Assembly: GCA_021153285.1 (NCBI GenBank)
Contig: JAGKTT010000014.1
Coordinates: 55,422 to 119,421, forward strand
From: Bacteroidia bacterium
Lineage (GTDB): Bacteria > Bacteroidota > Bacteroidia > Bacteroidales > UBA932
Reading direction: 5' to 3'
DNA length: 64,000 nucleotides
Position 1 is the first letter of the stretch. Each line of letters opens with the position of its first letter. This document shows positions 54,576-63,977 of the stretch, piece by piece. Below the pieces are notes generated by a model. The model searched no databases and was not told where the DNA came from. It saw nothing but the letters and a program-made list of their open reading frames with translations. Both the position numbers and the translations under genes were made by a program.

Positions 54576-55883
54576 ATGAAGCAGGATATGATCGTCATTC
54601 TTGACCTTGGAAGCCACGAAAACACAGTGGTAGCCAGGGCAATCCGTGCACTGGGTGTTTACAGCGAAATCTACCCGCACGACATCACAGCATCAGAGCT
54701 CAAGGCTCTTCCTAATGTAAAAGGTATCATCATCAACGGTGGTCCTAACAATGTGATCGACGGAGTTGCGATCGATGTCCTTCCTGAAATATACGAAGCC
54801 GGCTATCCTGTAATGGCCGCAGGTCACGACAAGGCTCTCTGCGAAGTAAAGCTCGCTCAGTTCGAGAACGATGAAGAGGCAATCAAGGCTGCTGTAAAGG
54901 ATTTCGTATTCGATACCTGCAAGGCAGAGGCAAACTGGAATATGAAGAACTTCGTTGCAGACCAGGTGGAGCTTGTACGCAAGCAGGTAGGTGACCGCAA
55001 GGTGCTCCTCGCCCTTTCAGGCGGTGTGGACAGCTCTGTAGTAGCAGCCCTCCTCCTCAAGGCAATCGGTGACAATCTCGTATGCGTTCACGTAAACCAC
55101 GGTCTTATGCGCAAGGGTGAGTCAGAAAATGTTGTGGAAGTATTCCGCAACCAGCTCTGCGCAAACCTTATATATGTAGATGCTACAGACCGTTTCCTCG
55201 GACTTCTTGAGGGAGTTGCAGATCCTGAGCAGAAGAGAAAGATCATCGGCGGCGAGTTCATCCGCGTATTCGAAGAGGAAGCACGCAAGCTCGACGGAAT
55301 CGATTTCCTTGGTCAGGGCACAATCTACCCAGACATCGTGGAGAGCGGAACCAAGACTGCTAAGTGCGTGAAGTCTCACCACAATGTAGGCGGACTTCCT
55401 GAAGACCTCCAGTTCGAGCTCGTAGAGCCTCTGAAGCAGCTCTTCAAGGACGAAGTACGTGCCTGCGGAGTAGAACTCGGTCTCCCATATGAAATGGTTT
55501 ACCGTCAGCCGTTCCCTGGACCAGGTCTCGGAGTACGCTGCCTTGGAGCCATCACACGCGACCGTCTCGAAGCGCTCCGCGAGTCTGACGCAATTCTTCG
55601 TGAGGAGTTTGCTAAGGCTGGTCTGGACAAGAAGGTATGGCAGTACTTTACAGTGGTTCCGGACTTCAAGTCAGTAGGAGTACGCAACAATGCACGCTCA
55701 TATGATTGGCCGGTAATCATCCGTGCCGTGAACACAATCGATGCGATGACAGCAACCATCGAGCAGATCGAGTGGCCGATCCTCCAGAAGATCACCGACC
55801 GTATCCTCGCAGAGATTCCTACAGTGAACCGCGTATGCTACGACCTCTCACCGAAGCCGAATGCTACCATAGAGTGGGAGTAA
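54576..55883 (+). CDS. guaA: GMP synthase with degenerate glutaminase domain
   Basis: 435 residues against ~510-525 usual. The C-terminal ATP-pyrophosphatase and dimerisation domains are complete: VLLALSGGVDSSVVAAL (P-loop 148-154), GQGTIYPDIVESG, KSHHNVGGLPEDLQF, YRQPFPGPGLGVRCLGAITR and NRVCYDLSPKPNATIEWE. The N-terminal class I amidotransferase domain is reduced to ~115 residues: it keeps VILDLGSHENTVVARAIRAL and GIIINGGPNN, but the nucleophile elbow GxCxGxQ is replaced by VMAAGHDKALCE and the His-Glu region is gone. It should convert XMP to GMP with free ammonia, or with a separate glutaminase. The sequence is in frame and coherent, so it appears to be a genuine variant. Confidence 0.92.
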   Translation: MKQDMIVILDLGSHENTVVARAIRALGVYSEIYPHDITASELKALPNVKGIIINGGPNNVIDGVAIDVLPEIYEAGYPVMAAGHDKALCEVKLAQFENDEEAIKAAVKDFVFDTCKAEANWNMKNFVADQVELVRKQVGDRKVLLALSGGVDSSVVAALLLKAIGDNLVCVHVNHGLMRKGESENVVEVFRNQLCANLIYVDATDRFLGLLEGVADPEQKRKIIGGEFIRVFEEEARKLDGIDFLGQGTIYPDIVESGTKTAKCVKSHHNVGGLPEDLQFELVEPLKQLFKDEVRACGVELGLPYEMVYRQPFPGPGLGVRCLGAITRDRLEALRESDAILREEFAKAGLDKKVWQYFTVVPDFKSVGVRNNARSYDWPVIIRAVNTIDAMTATIEQIEWPILQKITDRILAEIPTVNRVCYDLSPKPNATIEWE

Positions 55884-55897
55884 TCTTTATAACATAA

Positions 55898-55940
55898 AAA
55901 ATGTCCGGACTGACAATCACCAGTCCGGACATTTTGTTTT
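55898..55940. terminator. Bidirectional terminator between guaA and an M23 peptidase gene
   Basis: A perfect 15-bp stem (55898-55912 with 55921-55935) with an 8-base loop; A/T tracts on both sides allow use from either strand. Confidence 0.9.
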
Positions 55941-55952
55941 ATTAAGACTATA

Positions 55953-56978
55953 TTATCTCACCCTGATCTTTCTACCGATCTTGAGAGTCGTGGTAGGCTT
56001 GATGCCATTGAGTCTGCAAAGAGCATTGACGGTTGTTCCGTTATTGATGGCAATTCGACCGAGAGTATCACCGGACTTGATGGTGTACCAGCGCATCGCT
56101 TCCCTTTCTGCGTCTTCTTTCTTGTCATCTTCCTCGTTCTTGATTTCATCTTCAAAGTCCTGCTCATAATTGCTGTAGATATTGAAGTATTTCTTCTTCA
56201 GAACGAAGAGACGGTGGCGGAGAAGCCCCTTCTCGAAATCAATAAGCCATTGAGGGTCAAAGGCAAAGCCATTGTAGCGGGTCTCAAAATGAAGATGAGG
56301 ACCTGTCGAACGGCCTGTAGATCCGCCGAGTCCGATGACATCACCGGCATTGACCCAGTCTCCTACTTCGACCGATCTTTTCGAAAGATGTGCATAGAAG
56401 GTCTCAAGGCCGTTATCGTGACGGATGACCACAAGATTACCGAAAGCTCCGAGATATTTCGACATACGTACCTTGCCGGTAAATGCAGCATAGATGGGGT
56501 CTCCGGTCTTGAGAGGCAGATCGACACCCTGATGACGACGTCCACGGCGGATACCGAACTTGCCCCTATAATGGATCGATCCCTGGAAAGGGCAATGATA
56601 CTGGTCAAGACTGTCAACCAGCCAGATAGACCACTGAGCCGGAAGATCCGTCTGCTCTATACCATATGGATTAGTCTGGGTTTCGTTCCAATGGTCATCG
56701 AAGACTCCGGCCACCTGCTGGAAATCAGGAGTCTTGTAGTAACTCCAGGTATTGTCTGCACGAAGGATGACCTTAATATGCTCGTTGGCTGTATCTAGAG
56801 TATCGATAACATCTGAAGGAGATGTGATCAATGACTTCACAGGTTCAAGAGCCGGACGCGGAATGATAAGATGCGTCGTGGTAGTATCGATCCTTACCGG
56901 ACGTATCGCTTCAGCTGAAACTGTCACTATAAAGAGCAGCGCCAGCACAGAAATCAATTGTCTGCTGATATTCTTCAT
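55953..56978 (-). CDS. M23 metallopeptidase with C-terminal LysM
   Basis: 341 residues from the ATG at 56978 (a TTG at 56993 in frame overlaps the upstream stop). Signal peptide (ISRQLISVLALLFIVTVSAEA). The LytM/M23 domain (~135-255) has the zinc residues: GRRHQGVDLPLKTGDPIYAA (H and D), FYAHLSKRSVEVGDWVNAGD (H) and STGPHLHFE (HxH). A LysM domain closes the protein (WYTIKSGDTLGRIAINNG). It cleaves or senses peptidoglycan peptides. Follows the phosphohexomutase gene at once. Confidence 0.9.
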   Translation of the reverse strand: MKNISRQLISVLALLFIVTVSAEAIRPVRIDTTTTHLIIPRPALEPVKSLITSPSDVIDTLDTANEHIKVILRADNTWSYYKTPDFQQVAGVFDDHWNETQTNPYGIEQTDLPAQWSIWLVDSLDQYHCPFQGSIHYRGKFGIRRGRRHQGVDLPLKTGDPIYAAFTGKVRMSKYLGAFGNLVVIRHDNGLETFYAHLSKRSVEVGDWVNAGDVIGLGGSTGRSTGPHLHFETRYNGFAFDPQWLIDFEKGLLRHRLFVLKKKYFNIYSNYEQDFEDEIKNEEDDKKEDAEREAMRWYTIKSGDTLGRIAINNGTTVNALCRLNGIKPTTTLKIGRKIRVR

Positions 56979-56979
56979 C

Positions 56980-58335
56980 CTACTTTGCTCCAAACTGTTC
57001 TGTCAGTATCTCTCTTACCTTCGCCACCTTTTCATCAAGGAGTTCCTGCGATGTAGCTTCGCAGAGGAATCTGAGATAAGGTTCTGTATTCGAAGGCCTT
57101 ATATTGAACCACCATTCTGGAAACTCGGCCCTGTATCCATCAAAATCCATATAGGCCGTAGATTGTTCGGTGCCCATAAAATAATCACGCACAGCATCCA
57201 TTGCTCCCTTCTTATCCTCAAGGCGGAAATTGATTTCGCCCGAGTTCCTGTACTTTTCAATACGTGAGATGAGCTGGCTGAGCGAGACGCCCTGCGCCTT
57301 CATCTTAGTCACTACATTGAGAATGAGAATGGCAGCGAGAAGTCCGCTGTCCGAATAGAAGAAATCACGGAAATAATAGTGTCCGGCAAGTTCTCCTCCA
57401 TATACTCCATCGATTTCACGGAGCTTCAGGGCTGCATATGCGCGGCCCACTCTCCAAGTGTTCATCACTCCGCCCATCGGTGCAAGATATTCTCCCACAG
57501 CCTTTGAGCTTCTGATATCCTGATGTATATATCCCTTCTCCCCTCTTTCTTCGAGGAAATAATGTCCAAGAACAGCTATCATCAGATCAGGAGAAATGAA
57601 GCGGCTGTTCTCATCCACGAACATAACGCGGTCTGCATCACCGTCGAAGATAACTCCGATATCTGCCTTTGTCTGAGCCACCAGCTTCTTCAGATCCTCC
57701 ACATTCTTCTGCACCAGAGGGTTAGGTTCGTGGTTAGGGAACCTGCCATCCATTGTCTCATATATATATGCCGGCTGATCACCGAAAATGTCACGTACGA
57801 AAAGCGAAGCCATTCCATTGGAAACATCCATTGCTATCTTCAGTGATGACCAGTCCTCTTTATATTTAAGAAGGAATGCAAGGTAATCAGCTTTTATATC
57901 CATCGGATGGATCTGGCCTTTGACAGCAGCAGGGACAGTCTCACGACCTCTCTCAATCCACTCCTTGATCTGGCCCAGGCCAGTATCATAGCCCACTGGA
58001 AGGGCATTCTCGCGTGACACCTTGAGACCATTATACTCGGCCGGGTTATGCGATGCCGTAATCTGCACAGATGCCTTGAACCCATAATTTGCCGTCCCGA
58101 AATACACCATAGGAGTGGTGCTGAGGCCTATGTCATATACATCTGCTCCCGCATCGGTAAGTCCCTTGAGCAGATACTCGTGTATCTCATCCGACGACAC
58201 TCTGGCATCCCTTCCGACCAGCACCTTGTCGGCAGACAGAAGTTCCGGCAGGAAGAAGCCGACCTTGTATGCGGTTTCCTTATCGAAATCCACATTGTAG
58301 ATTCCTCTTATATCGTATGCGTGAAATGCTCCCAT
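56980..58335 (-). CDS. Phosphomannomutase/phosphoglucomutase
   Basis: 451 residues. Alpha-D-phosphohexomutase family: AYDIRGIYN at the start, VQITASHNPAEYNGLKVS with the phosphorylated Ser, the metal-binding DGDADRVMFVD, GVYGGELAGHYYF for sugar binding and RPSNTEPYLRFLCEA for phosphate binding. It interconverts hexose 6- and 1-phosphates for surface polysaccharides. The ATG shares a base with the stop of the upstream peptide deformylase gene. Confidence 0.92.
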   Translation of the reverse strand: MGAFHAYDIRGIYNVDFDKETAYKVGFFLPELLSADKVLVGRDARVSSDEIHEYLLKGLTDAGADVYDIGLSTTPMVYFGTANYGFKASVQITASHNPAEYNGLKVSRENALPVGYDTGLGQIKEWIERGRETVPAAVKGQIHPMDIKADYLAFLLKYKEDWSSLKIAMDVSNGMASLFVRDIFGDQPAYIYETMDGRFPNHEPNPLVQKNVEDLKKLVAQTKADIGVIFDGDADRVMFVDENSRFISPDLMIAVLGHYFLEERGEKGYIHQDIRSSKAVGEYLAPMGGVMNTWRVGRAYAALKLREIDGVYGGELAGHYYFRDFFYSDSGLLAAILILNVVTKMKAQGVSLSQLISRIEKYRNSGEINFRLEDKKGAMDAVRDYFMGTEQSTAYMDFDGYRAEFPEWWFNIRPSNTEPYLRFLCEATSQELLDEKVAKVREILTEQFGAK

Positions 58336-58886
58336 TATCTCTTTGATTTATAACGTGTCTGGACTATTCCCTTGGATATGGCCTGCAGCTTGCGGGCAAT
58401 CATCTTGCGGCGTATAGGAGAAACATTGTCCACGAAAAGATTGCCTTCCAGATGAGAGAGTTCGTGCTGAACCATACGGCAGCCGAAACGATCGAACTCC
58501 TCTACAACCTTTTCGAATTTCTCATTGTAATACTCCACCTTGATCTTGGACGGTCTTGTAACCTCCGCATAGATGCCGGGGACACTGAGACAACCTTCAG
58601 AATATTCACAAACTTCTTCGCTTTCCTCCAGAACCACAGGATTGATCATCACCCTGTAGAAGTCGTGAAGGTAATCGTATGTCTCTGAGAGATCTCTTCC
58701 ATCGACGATTACGACGTTGAGATTGACACCCACCTGAGGAGCGGCAAGTCCGCATCCGTCAGCGGCCTTCAGAGTTTCATCCATATCGGCTATGAGCTTT
58801 GTCAAGCCTTCCTTGTCCTGAAGGTCCGCATCGACATTTTCATTGCGGAGCTTCTCGGAACCATATAAATAAATAGGTAGAATCAT
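58335..58886 (-). CDS. def: Peptide deformylase
   Basis: 183 residues. The three motifs are present: GCGLAAPQVGV, EGCLSVPGIYAEV with the zinc Cys, and QHELSHLEGNLF with the HExxH pair. It removes the formyl group from new proteins. Start at the ATG at 58886 gives MILPIYLYGSEKLRN, the normal family N terminus. Three bases after ruvX. Confidence 0.94.
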   Translation of the reverse strand: MILPIYLYGSEKLRNENVDADLQDKEGLTKLIADMDETLKAADGCGLAAPQVGVNLNVVIVDGRDLSETYDYLHDFYRVMINPVVLEESEEVCEYSEGCLSVPGIYAEVTRPSKIKVEYYNEKFEKVVEEFDRFGCRMVQHELSHLEGNLFVDNVSPIRRKMIARKLQAISKGIVQTRYKSKR

Positions 58887-58889
58887 ATT

Positions 58890-59381
58890 TTATCTTCTTT
58901 TCTTTCTGGTTACTTTCGATGACATTGAATCCGGCACAAGAAGAGGATCTGCTGCAAATTTCGCACCTCCTGACGATCTGTCCATATAGCTCTGAAGAAT
59001 GATGGCCGCGCTGATCTTATCTACGGATTCCTTGTCACGTCGATCCTTGGCCTTCATACCTCCGTCAATCATAGCCCTGTGGGCCAGCACTGAGGTAAAC
59101 CTTTCATCCTCAAGGGTCACCGGAACTTCCGGGAATGTCTTGGCGAGCTGTTTAAGAAACACATCCACATCTTTGGCGGCCTCGGATGGAGCGCCGTCCA
59201 TATTCACCGGATACCCCACGACGAAACGCACTACATTCTCACTTTCAGCATATTTTTTAAGATATTCTATTATCTTTGCAGATTGTACCGTCTCCAGGGC
59301 AGATGCGAATATACCGAGAGGGTCGCTCACAGCCACACCCACTCGTTTTCTTCCATAGTCTATACCGATTATCCTGTCCAT
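58890..59381 (-). CDS. ruvX: RuvX/YqgF-type Holliday junction resolvase homologue
   Basis: 163 residues. RNase H-like fold: IIGIDYGRKRVGVAVSDPLG at the start, VVRFVVGYPVNMDGAPSEAA and VTLEDERFTSVLAHRAMIDG, then DKISAAIILQSYMD with the final Asp. The family acts on 16S rRNA ends or DNA junctions. The C-terminal ~25 residues are a basic extension (SKVTRKKRR). Confidence 0.92.
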   Translation of the reverse strand: MDRIIGIDYGRKRVGVAVSDPLGIFASALETVQSAKIIEYLKKYAESENVVRFVVGYPVNMDGAPSEAAKDVDVFLKQLAKTFPEVPVTLEDERFTSVLAHRAMIDGGMKAKDRRDKESVDKISAAIILQSYMDRSSGGAKFAADPLLVPDSMSSKVTRKKRR

Positions 59382-59405
59382 TTGGGGGCAAAGTTAAGAA
59401 AAAAT

Positions 59406-60257
59406 ATGAGCAAAGAAAATAAAGACAAAAGACCTAGAAGATTCCGCCTTGCCTTATTCAACGACAAGACTCACGAATATCTTTTCAATATTCATTTTAC
59501 AAGGACAGGATTCTTTGTAACGATAGTGACTATCTTCACTGTATTTACGGCTGCAATATATTCACTGATTGCCTTTACCCCTATCAGGACATTCATCCCG
59601 GGCTACCCCGACGCTCATTCCAAAAGAGCTGCTATCCAGAATGCGATGAGGATCGATTCTCTTGAAAGCGTCATATACCGCTGGGAACTATATTCCGAGA
59701 ATCTCAGAAGGGTCGTGGAAGGCGAGGAGCCGCTGAAGATCGACAGTCTTATAAACTCAAGCAACGGTAAATCAGGGCCGCAGGCCGATGCGGCAGAGCT
59801 TGCAATAAAGGATTCTCTTCTGAGGCAGCAGGTCAAGGAAGAAGAACAGTTCGACATTTCAGGACGAGACAAAAGAAACCTTCCTATCGAAGGACTGCAT
59901 TTCTTCACTCCGCTCAAGGGCGTGGTTTCACAGGGATATGACCCTGCATTACATCCGTATATCGACATAACCGCACCTGCAGGATCAGTTGTCAAGGCCG
60001 TGCTCGATGGAACAGTGATCAATGACAGCTGGAGCGACGATACCGGATACACCATCCAGATTCAGCACAATGGAGATCTGATCTCGATATACAAGCACAA
60101 TGAGAAACTTCTGAAAAAAACAGGAGAGAAAGTTACAGCCGGCTCACCTATAGCCCTTGTAGGCAATACGGGAAAACTTACCACCGGAGAACACCTCCAT
60201 TTCGAACTCTGGTACCAGGGTGAAACAGTCGACCCTGCCAGATACATCAGTTTCTAA
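59406..60257 (+). CDS. Membrane-anchored M23 peptidase-family protein
   Basis: 283 residues from the ATG at 59406 (the longer frame overlaps the divergent ruvX gene). Cytoplasmic basic start, one membrane helix (FFVTIVTIFTVFTAAIYSLI), a spacer with coiled-coil character, then a LytM/M23 domain (~165-283): LHPYIDITAPAGSVVKAVLD, GDLISIYKHNEKLLKKTGE and TGEHLHFELWYQG. The zinc-binding H/D and HxH residues appear present, although HPYID replaces the usual HxGxD. It probably works on or near peptidoglycan at the inner membrane. Confidence 0.88.
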   Translation: MSKENKDKRPRRFRLALFNDKTHEYLFNIHFTRTGFFVTIVTIFTVFTAAIYSLIAFTPIRTFIPGYPDAHSKRAAIQNAMRIDSLESVIYRWELYSENLRRVVEGEEPLKIDSLINSSNGKSGPQADAAELAIKDSLLRQQVKEEEQFDISGRDKRNLPIEGLHFFTPLKGVVSQGYDPALHPYIDITAPAGSVVKAVLDGTVINDSWSDDTGYTIQIQHNGDLISIYKHNEKLLKKTGEKVTAGSPIALVGNTGKLTTGEHLHFELWYQGETVDPARYISF

Positions 60258-60271
60258 AAGAATATATAATT

Positions 60272-61450
60272 ATGGAAAAAAGGCATATCGCGATATTAGG
60301 TTCGACAGGTTCCATCGGAAGACAGGCCCTTGATGTCATCAGACAGCACCGCGACCTCTTTCAAGTAGAGCTACTCACTGCCAACAATAGTTCAGAGCTG
60401 CTGATACAGCAGGCAATCGAATTCGACGCCAATGCTGTGGTCATCTGCAATGAAGACAAGTACAAGGAGGTTTCCGATGCCCTCAGTCCTTATTATATAA
60501 AGGTATTCGCAGGTATGCAATCCGTATGCGACCTGGTAACAGGAGACAACATTGACATTGTCCTGACCTCAATGGTGGGCTTCAGCGGACTTTCATCCAC
60601 TGTATCTGCCGTGAAGGCAGGTAAGACAATCGCATTGGCGAACAAGGAGACCCTTGTAGCAGCAGGCGAGATCGTGATGGACCTGGCAATGAAGCACAAC
60701 GCGCGCATACTTCCTGTAGATTCGGAGCACTCAGCCATATTCCAATGTCTTATGGGATCGGCAGGTGCAGCTATCGAAAAGATACATCTTACCGCCTCCG
60801 GTGGTCCCTTCCGAACCTGGGCACGGGAGGACATAGCCAAAGCTACAAGGGCACAGGCCCTCAATCATCCGAACTGGAGTATGGGAAGCAAGATAACCAT
60901 CGACTCGGCGACAATGATGAATAAGGGACTGGAGATCATCGAGGCCCGCTGGCTGTTCGGGACACCGGGAGAAAAGATCAATGTGGTGGTACATCCGGAA
61001 TCCATCATACACTCTATGGTGGAATATGCTGACGGATCAGTAATCGCACAGATGGGACATCCTGATATGCGTGAGGCCATCCAGTTTGCATTCAGCTATC
61101 CGTTCAGACTTCCTCTTGACAACAGGAAACTGAATTTCGCCGAACTGGGAAGTATGTCATTCTTCGCCCCTGACCTGGAAAAGTTCCCTGCTGTCAAACT
61201 TGCTTACGAAGCCTTGGAAAAAGGTGGAAATATGGCTTGCATAATGAATGCGGCAAATGAAGCTGCCGTAGCAGCCTTCCTGAAGGAGCAGATCGGCTTC
61301 TATGACATAACCGATATTGTCCAGGAATGTATGAATGGTGCGGAATTTGTAATGGCACCGGACCTGGAAACCATTTTCAACACAAACGAAACCATTCTTG
61401 CCAGAGCATCCGAAATGATCGGAAGAATCTCAGGCAGAAAATCCTTTTAA
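60272..61450 (+). CDS. dxr: 1-deoxy-D-xylulose 5-phosphate reductoisomerase
   Basis: 392 residues, full length. It makes 2-C-methyl-D-erythritol 4-phosphate with NADPH, the committed step of non-mevalonate isoprenoid synthesis. Seen: HIAILGSTGSIGRQALDVI (nucleotide-binding), IALANKETLVAAGEIVM, PVDSEHSAIFQCL with metal ligands, LTASGGPFRTW, NHPNWSMGSKITIDSATMMN and HPESIIHSMVEY. Followed by rseP after 6 bases, as in many bacteria. Confidence 0.95.
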   Translation: MEKRHIAILGSTGSIGRQALDVIRQHRDLFQVELLTANNSSELLIQQAIEFDANAVVICNEDKYKEVSDALSPYYIKVFAGMQSVCDLVTGDNIDIVLTSMVGFSGLSSTVSAVKAGKTIALANKETLVAAGEIVMDLAMKHNARILPVDSEHSAIFQCLMGSAGAAIEKIHLTASGGPFRTWAREDIAKATRAQALNHPNWSMGSKITIDSATMMNKGLEIIEARWLFGTPGEKINVVVHPESIIHSMVEYADGSVIAQMGHPDMREAIQFAFSYPFRLPLDNRKLNFAELGSMSFFAPDLEKFPAVKLAYEALEKGGNMACIMNAANEAAVAAFLKEQIGFYDITDIVQECMNGAEFVMAPDLETIFNTNETILARASEMIGRISGRKSF

Positions 61451-61456
61451 AAACAA

Positions 61457-62797
61457 ATGACTGTCGTACTTATAAAGATAGCCCAGGTCATACTGGCACT
61501 AGGCATACTCATCGTCGTTCACGAATTCGGACATTTCTTCTTTGCAAAGATATTCGGGATCAGAGTAGACAAATTCTTCCTGTTCTTCGATGCCGGGGAT
61601 ATAAAGCTGTTCAGCACAAAATCCGGATGGTTTGCAAAGATTTTCCCGAAAGCTAAAGAATGGGAAACCGAATACGGCATAGGCTGGCTTCCTTTCGGCG
61701 GCTACTGCAAGATTGCCGGAATGATCGACGAGTCAATGGACACAGAACATCTGAAGACAGAGCCTCAACCTTGGGAGTTCAGATCCAAGCCGGCCTGGAA
61801 GCGCATATTCGTAATGGCCGGAGGCGTATTGTTCAATTTCATATTCGCCATCCTGATGTACTCGACGATATTGAACATCTGGGGCGAAAGCTACCTCCCC
61901 GCCGAAGGCAACAAGATCTACGCTAACGCTCTGGCCCAGGATATGGGGTTCCGCACAGGTGACGAGATCCTCAGATATGACGAATACGTTCCTGAAAACT
62001 TCAGCCTGCTTCAAGCTGACCTGGCCCGTCAGACACCGGACAAGGCCACTGTGCTTAGAGGAAAGGACACCATCAATATATATATTGACCATAGTATGAT
62101 CGGCAAAGTCCTCAATACTCCCGGAATGTTCGACCTTGCTTTTCCGTTCAAGGTGGGATCGGTGGCAGAAGGGAATCCCAACGCCGGCCTGGACATCAGA
62201 AAAGGAGACCAGGTCATCAATGTAGCAGGGCAGGATGTGACATACGTACAGGACGCCTGGCCTATACTTGAGAATAACGCCGGCGAAACGGTTCCGGTAT
62301 CATTCCTTCGAGGATCGGATACTGTTACATTCAATATGGCCGTAGATACCACCGGAAAACTCGGAATCCTGCTGATGCAGCCGGAAATCAAGAGTTACGA
62401 ATACACTTTCCTCTCATCTATTCCTGCCGGATTCAGAAAGACATTCAGTACCATCGGAGGATACATACAGGATCTGAAGCTGGTGGCTACACCAAGCACA
62501 GAAGCATACAAGTCTGTAGGAAGCTTCATTGCCATCGGACAGATATTCCCGTCCGTATGGGACTGGTACAGCTTCCTGAGCATCATCGCACTGCTTTCAA
62601 TAATGCTCGGAGTGATGAACCTGCTGCCGATTCCCGCTCTGGACGGAGGACATATCGTATTCACGCTTTACGAAATGATAACCGGTCGCAAGCCTAGCGA
62701 CAGATTCCTGTACGTAATGCAGATGATAGGAATGATATTGGTATTCGGACTTATGATTCTGGCCTTCGGCAACGACATCGGAAGATTATTAAGATAA
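61457..62797 (+). CDS. rseP: RseP-type site-2 membrane protease
   Basis: 446 residues. Zinc motif HEFGHFFFAKIFGI in the first helix, two PDZ-like domains (~125-200 and ~210-290; AGLDIRKGDQVINVAGQD), and the C-terminal LLPIPALDGGHIVFTLYEMI with the second metal-binding LDGG. It cuts membrane-embedded regulators such as anti-sigma factors. It is co-directional with dxr and the DUF4837 lipoprotein. Confidence 0.94.
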   Translation: MTVVLIKIAQVILALGILIVVHEFGHFFFAKIFGIRVDKFFLFFDAGDIKLFSTKSGWFAKIFPKAKEWETEYGIGWLPFGGYCKIAGMIDESMDTEHLKTEPQPWEFRSKPAWKRIFVMAGGVLFNFIFAILMYSTILNIWGESYLPAEGNKIYANALAQDMGFRTGDEILRYDEYVPENFSLLQADLARQTPDKATVLRGKDTINIYIDHSMIGKVLNTPGMFDLAFPFKVGSVAEGNPNAGLDIRKGDQVINVAGQDVTYVQDAWPILENNAGETVPVSFLRGSDTVTFNMAVDTTGKLGILLMQPEIKSYEYTFLSSIPAGFRKTFSTIGGYIQDLKLVATPSTEAYKSVGSFIAIGQIFPSVWDWYSFLSIIALLSIMLGVMNLLPIPALDGGHIVFTLYEMITGRKPSDRFLYVMQMIGMILVFGLMILAFGNDIGRLLR

Positions 62798-62813
62798 ACA
62801 AACAATAAACATT

Positions 62814-63839
62814 ATGAAAAGATACCTGAAATATCTGGTAGCGGCTGTCACAGCAGTCCTCGCCATCGCTTCCTGCAGCGAAGAAAAGCGCAAGAAAGCA
62901 CTTCTCCCTAATATCAGCGGCAAAGCTGGCGAAGTAATTGTCGTAATCGACAAAGGACTCTGGGAAGGCAGTGTAGGTACTGTGCTCCGCGACACTCTTA
63001 CAGCAGACTGTCCTTTCCTTCCTCAGCGCGAACCGCTCTATAATCTTGTAGATGTAGCCCCTGGCGGCTTCGGCAATATGTTCCAGATTCACAGAAACAT
63101 CATAATCGTCAATGTGAGCAGTTCAGTAACTGAGCCGGGCGTGGTTATCAAGCAGAACCTGTGGGCGGCACCTCAGTGCGTGATTTACATCAACGCGGCC
63201 AACACCGAGTCTGCTGTGGCCCTTATAAAGGAAAACGGCAGCAAGATAGTAACGACATTGGAACAGGCTGAGCGTGACCGAGTGATCGCCAACTCAAAGA
63301 AATTTGAAGAAAGGGCACTTGCTCCTGCCGTTACAGAAGTGCTCGGTGGATCGCCGCATTTCCCATCAGGCTACCAGCTCAAGAAGAAGACTTCTGATTT
63401 CGTGTGGATCACATACGCTCCACAAGGCACACAGCAGAGCATACTTGCCTTCAAATATCCGGTGAGAGCAGGAGAGAATATGATGAGCAAGACCAATCTT
63501 ATCGCTGACATCAACGAAATGTTGAAGAACAATGTCCCTGGAATGTTCGAGAACACATATATGACAATAGCCTCCGGGATCACCCCTTCAGTAAAGTATA
63601 TGAATTACAAGGGACACGCTTTTGCAGAGATCAGAGGACTCTGGGATGTATACAATGATTATATGGGAGGACCTTTCGTAGCACACGCCTTCTATAGCCA
63701 GGACGGAAAAGATATGATCGTGCTTCTTGCATTCGTATATGCTCCAAAATACGATAAAAGACAGTATCTCAGACAGGTGGAATCGCTTCTTTATTCGTTT
63801 GAATGGGCAAAAAATGAAAATGATGCAATAAAAGAGTAA
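62814..63839 (+). CDS. DUF4837-family lipoprotein
   Basis: 341 residues. Lipobox Cys at residue 21 (LAIASC) followed by SEEKRKK. Two similar halves of mixed alpha/beta sequence: GKAGEVIVVIDKGLWEGSVG near the start and YMNYKGHAFAEIRGLWDVYN later. This matches DUF4837 proteins of Bacteroidota, whose function is not known. It follows rseP by 16 bases and is probably co-transcribed. Confidence 0.85.
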   Translation: MKRYLKYLVAAVTAVLAIASCSEEKRKKALLPNISGKAGEVIVVIDKGLWEGSVGTVLRDTLTADCPFLPQREPLYNLVDVAPGGFGNMFQIHRNIIIVNVSSSVTEPGVVIKQNLWAAPQCVIYINAANTESAVALIKENGSKIVTTLEQAERDRVIANSKKFEERALAPAVTEVLGGSPHFPSGYQLKKKTSDFVWITYAPQGTQQSILAFKYPVRAGENMMSKTNLIADINEMLKNNVPGMFENTYMTIASGITPSVKYMNYKGHAFAEIRGLWDVYNDYMGGPFVAHAFYSQDGKDMIVLLAFVYAPKYDKRQYLRQVESLLYSFEWAKNENDAIKE

Positions 63840-63845
63840 AATAAT

Positions 63846-63876
63846 TTTGCATATTATAAAATTATTCTTACCTTTG
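63846..63876 (+). promoter_or_regulatory. Promoter of tRNA-Glu
   Basis: TTTG (63846-63849), exactly 19 bases, TACCTTTG (63869-63876), a full match to the Bacteroides-type consensus, 29 bases before the tRNA. Confidence 0.8.
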
Positions 63877-63905
63877 CACTCCCATTCGTAAAAAATGGTT
63901 CGTTT

Positions 63906-63977
63906 GGTCGGTTCGTCTATCGGTTAGGACTCAAGATTTTCATTCTTGCAAGAGGGGTTCGATTCCCCTACCGACTA
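63906..63977 (+). tRNA. tRNA-Glu (anticodon TTC)
   Basis: 72 bases. Acceptor GGTCGGT/ACCGACT (G1-U72 wobble), D arm GTCT/GGAC, anticodon stem CAAGA/TCTTG around TTTTCAT with TTC at 34-36, T arm AGGGG/CCCCT around TTCGATT, discriminator A. CCA is not encoded. Confidence 0.94.
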
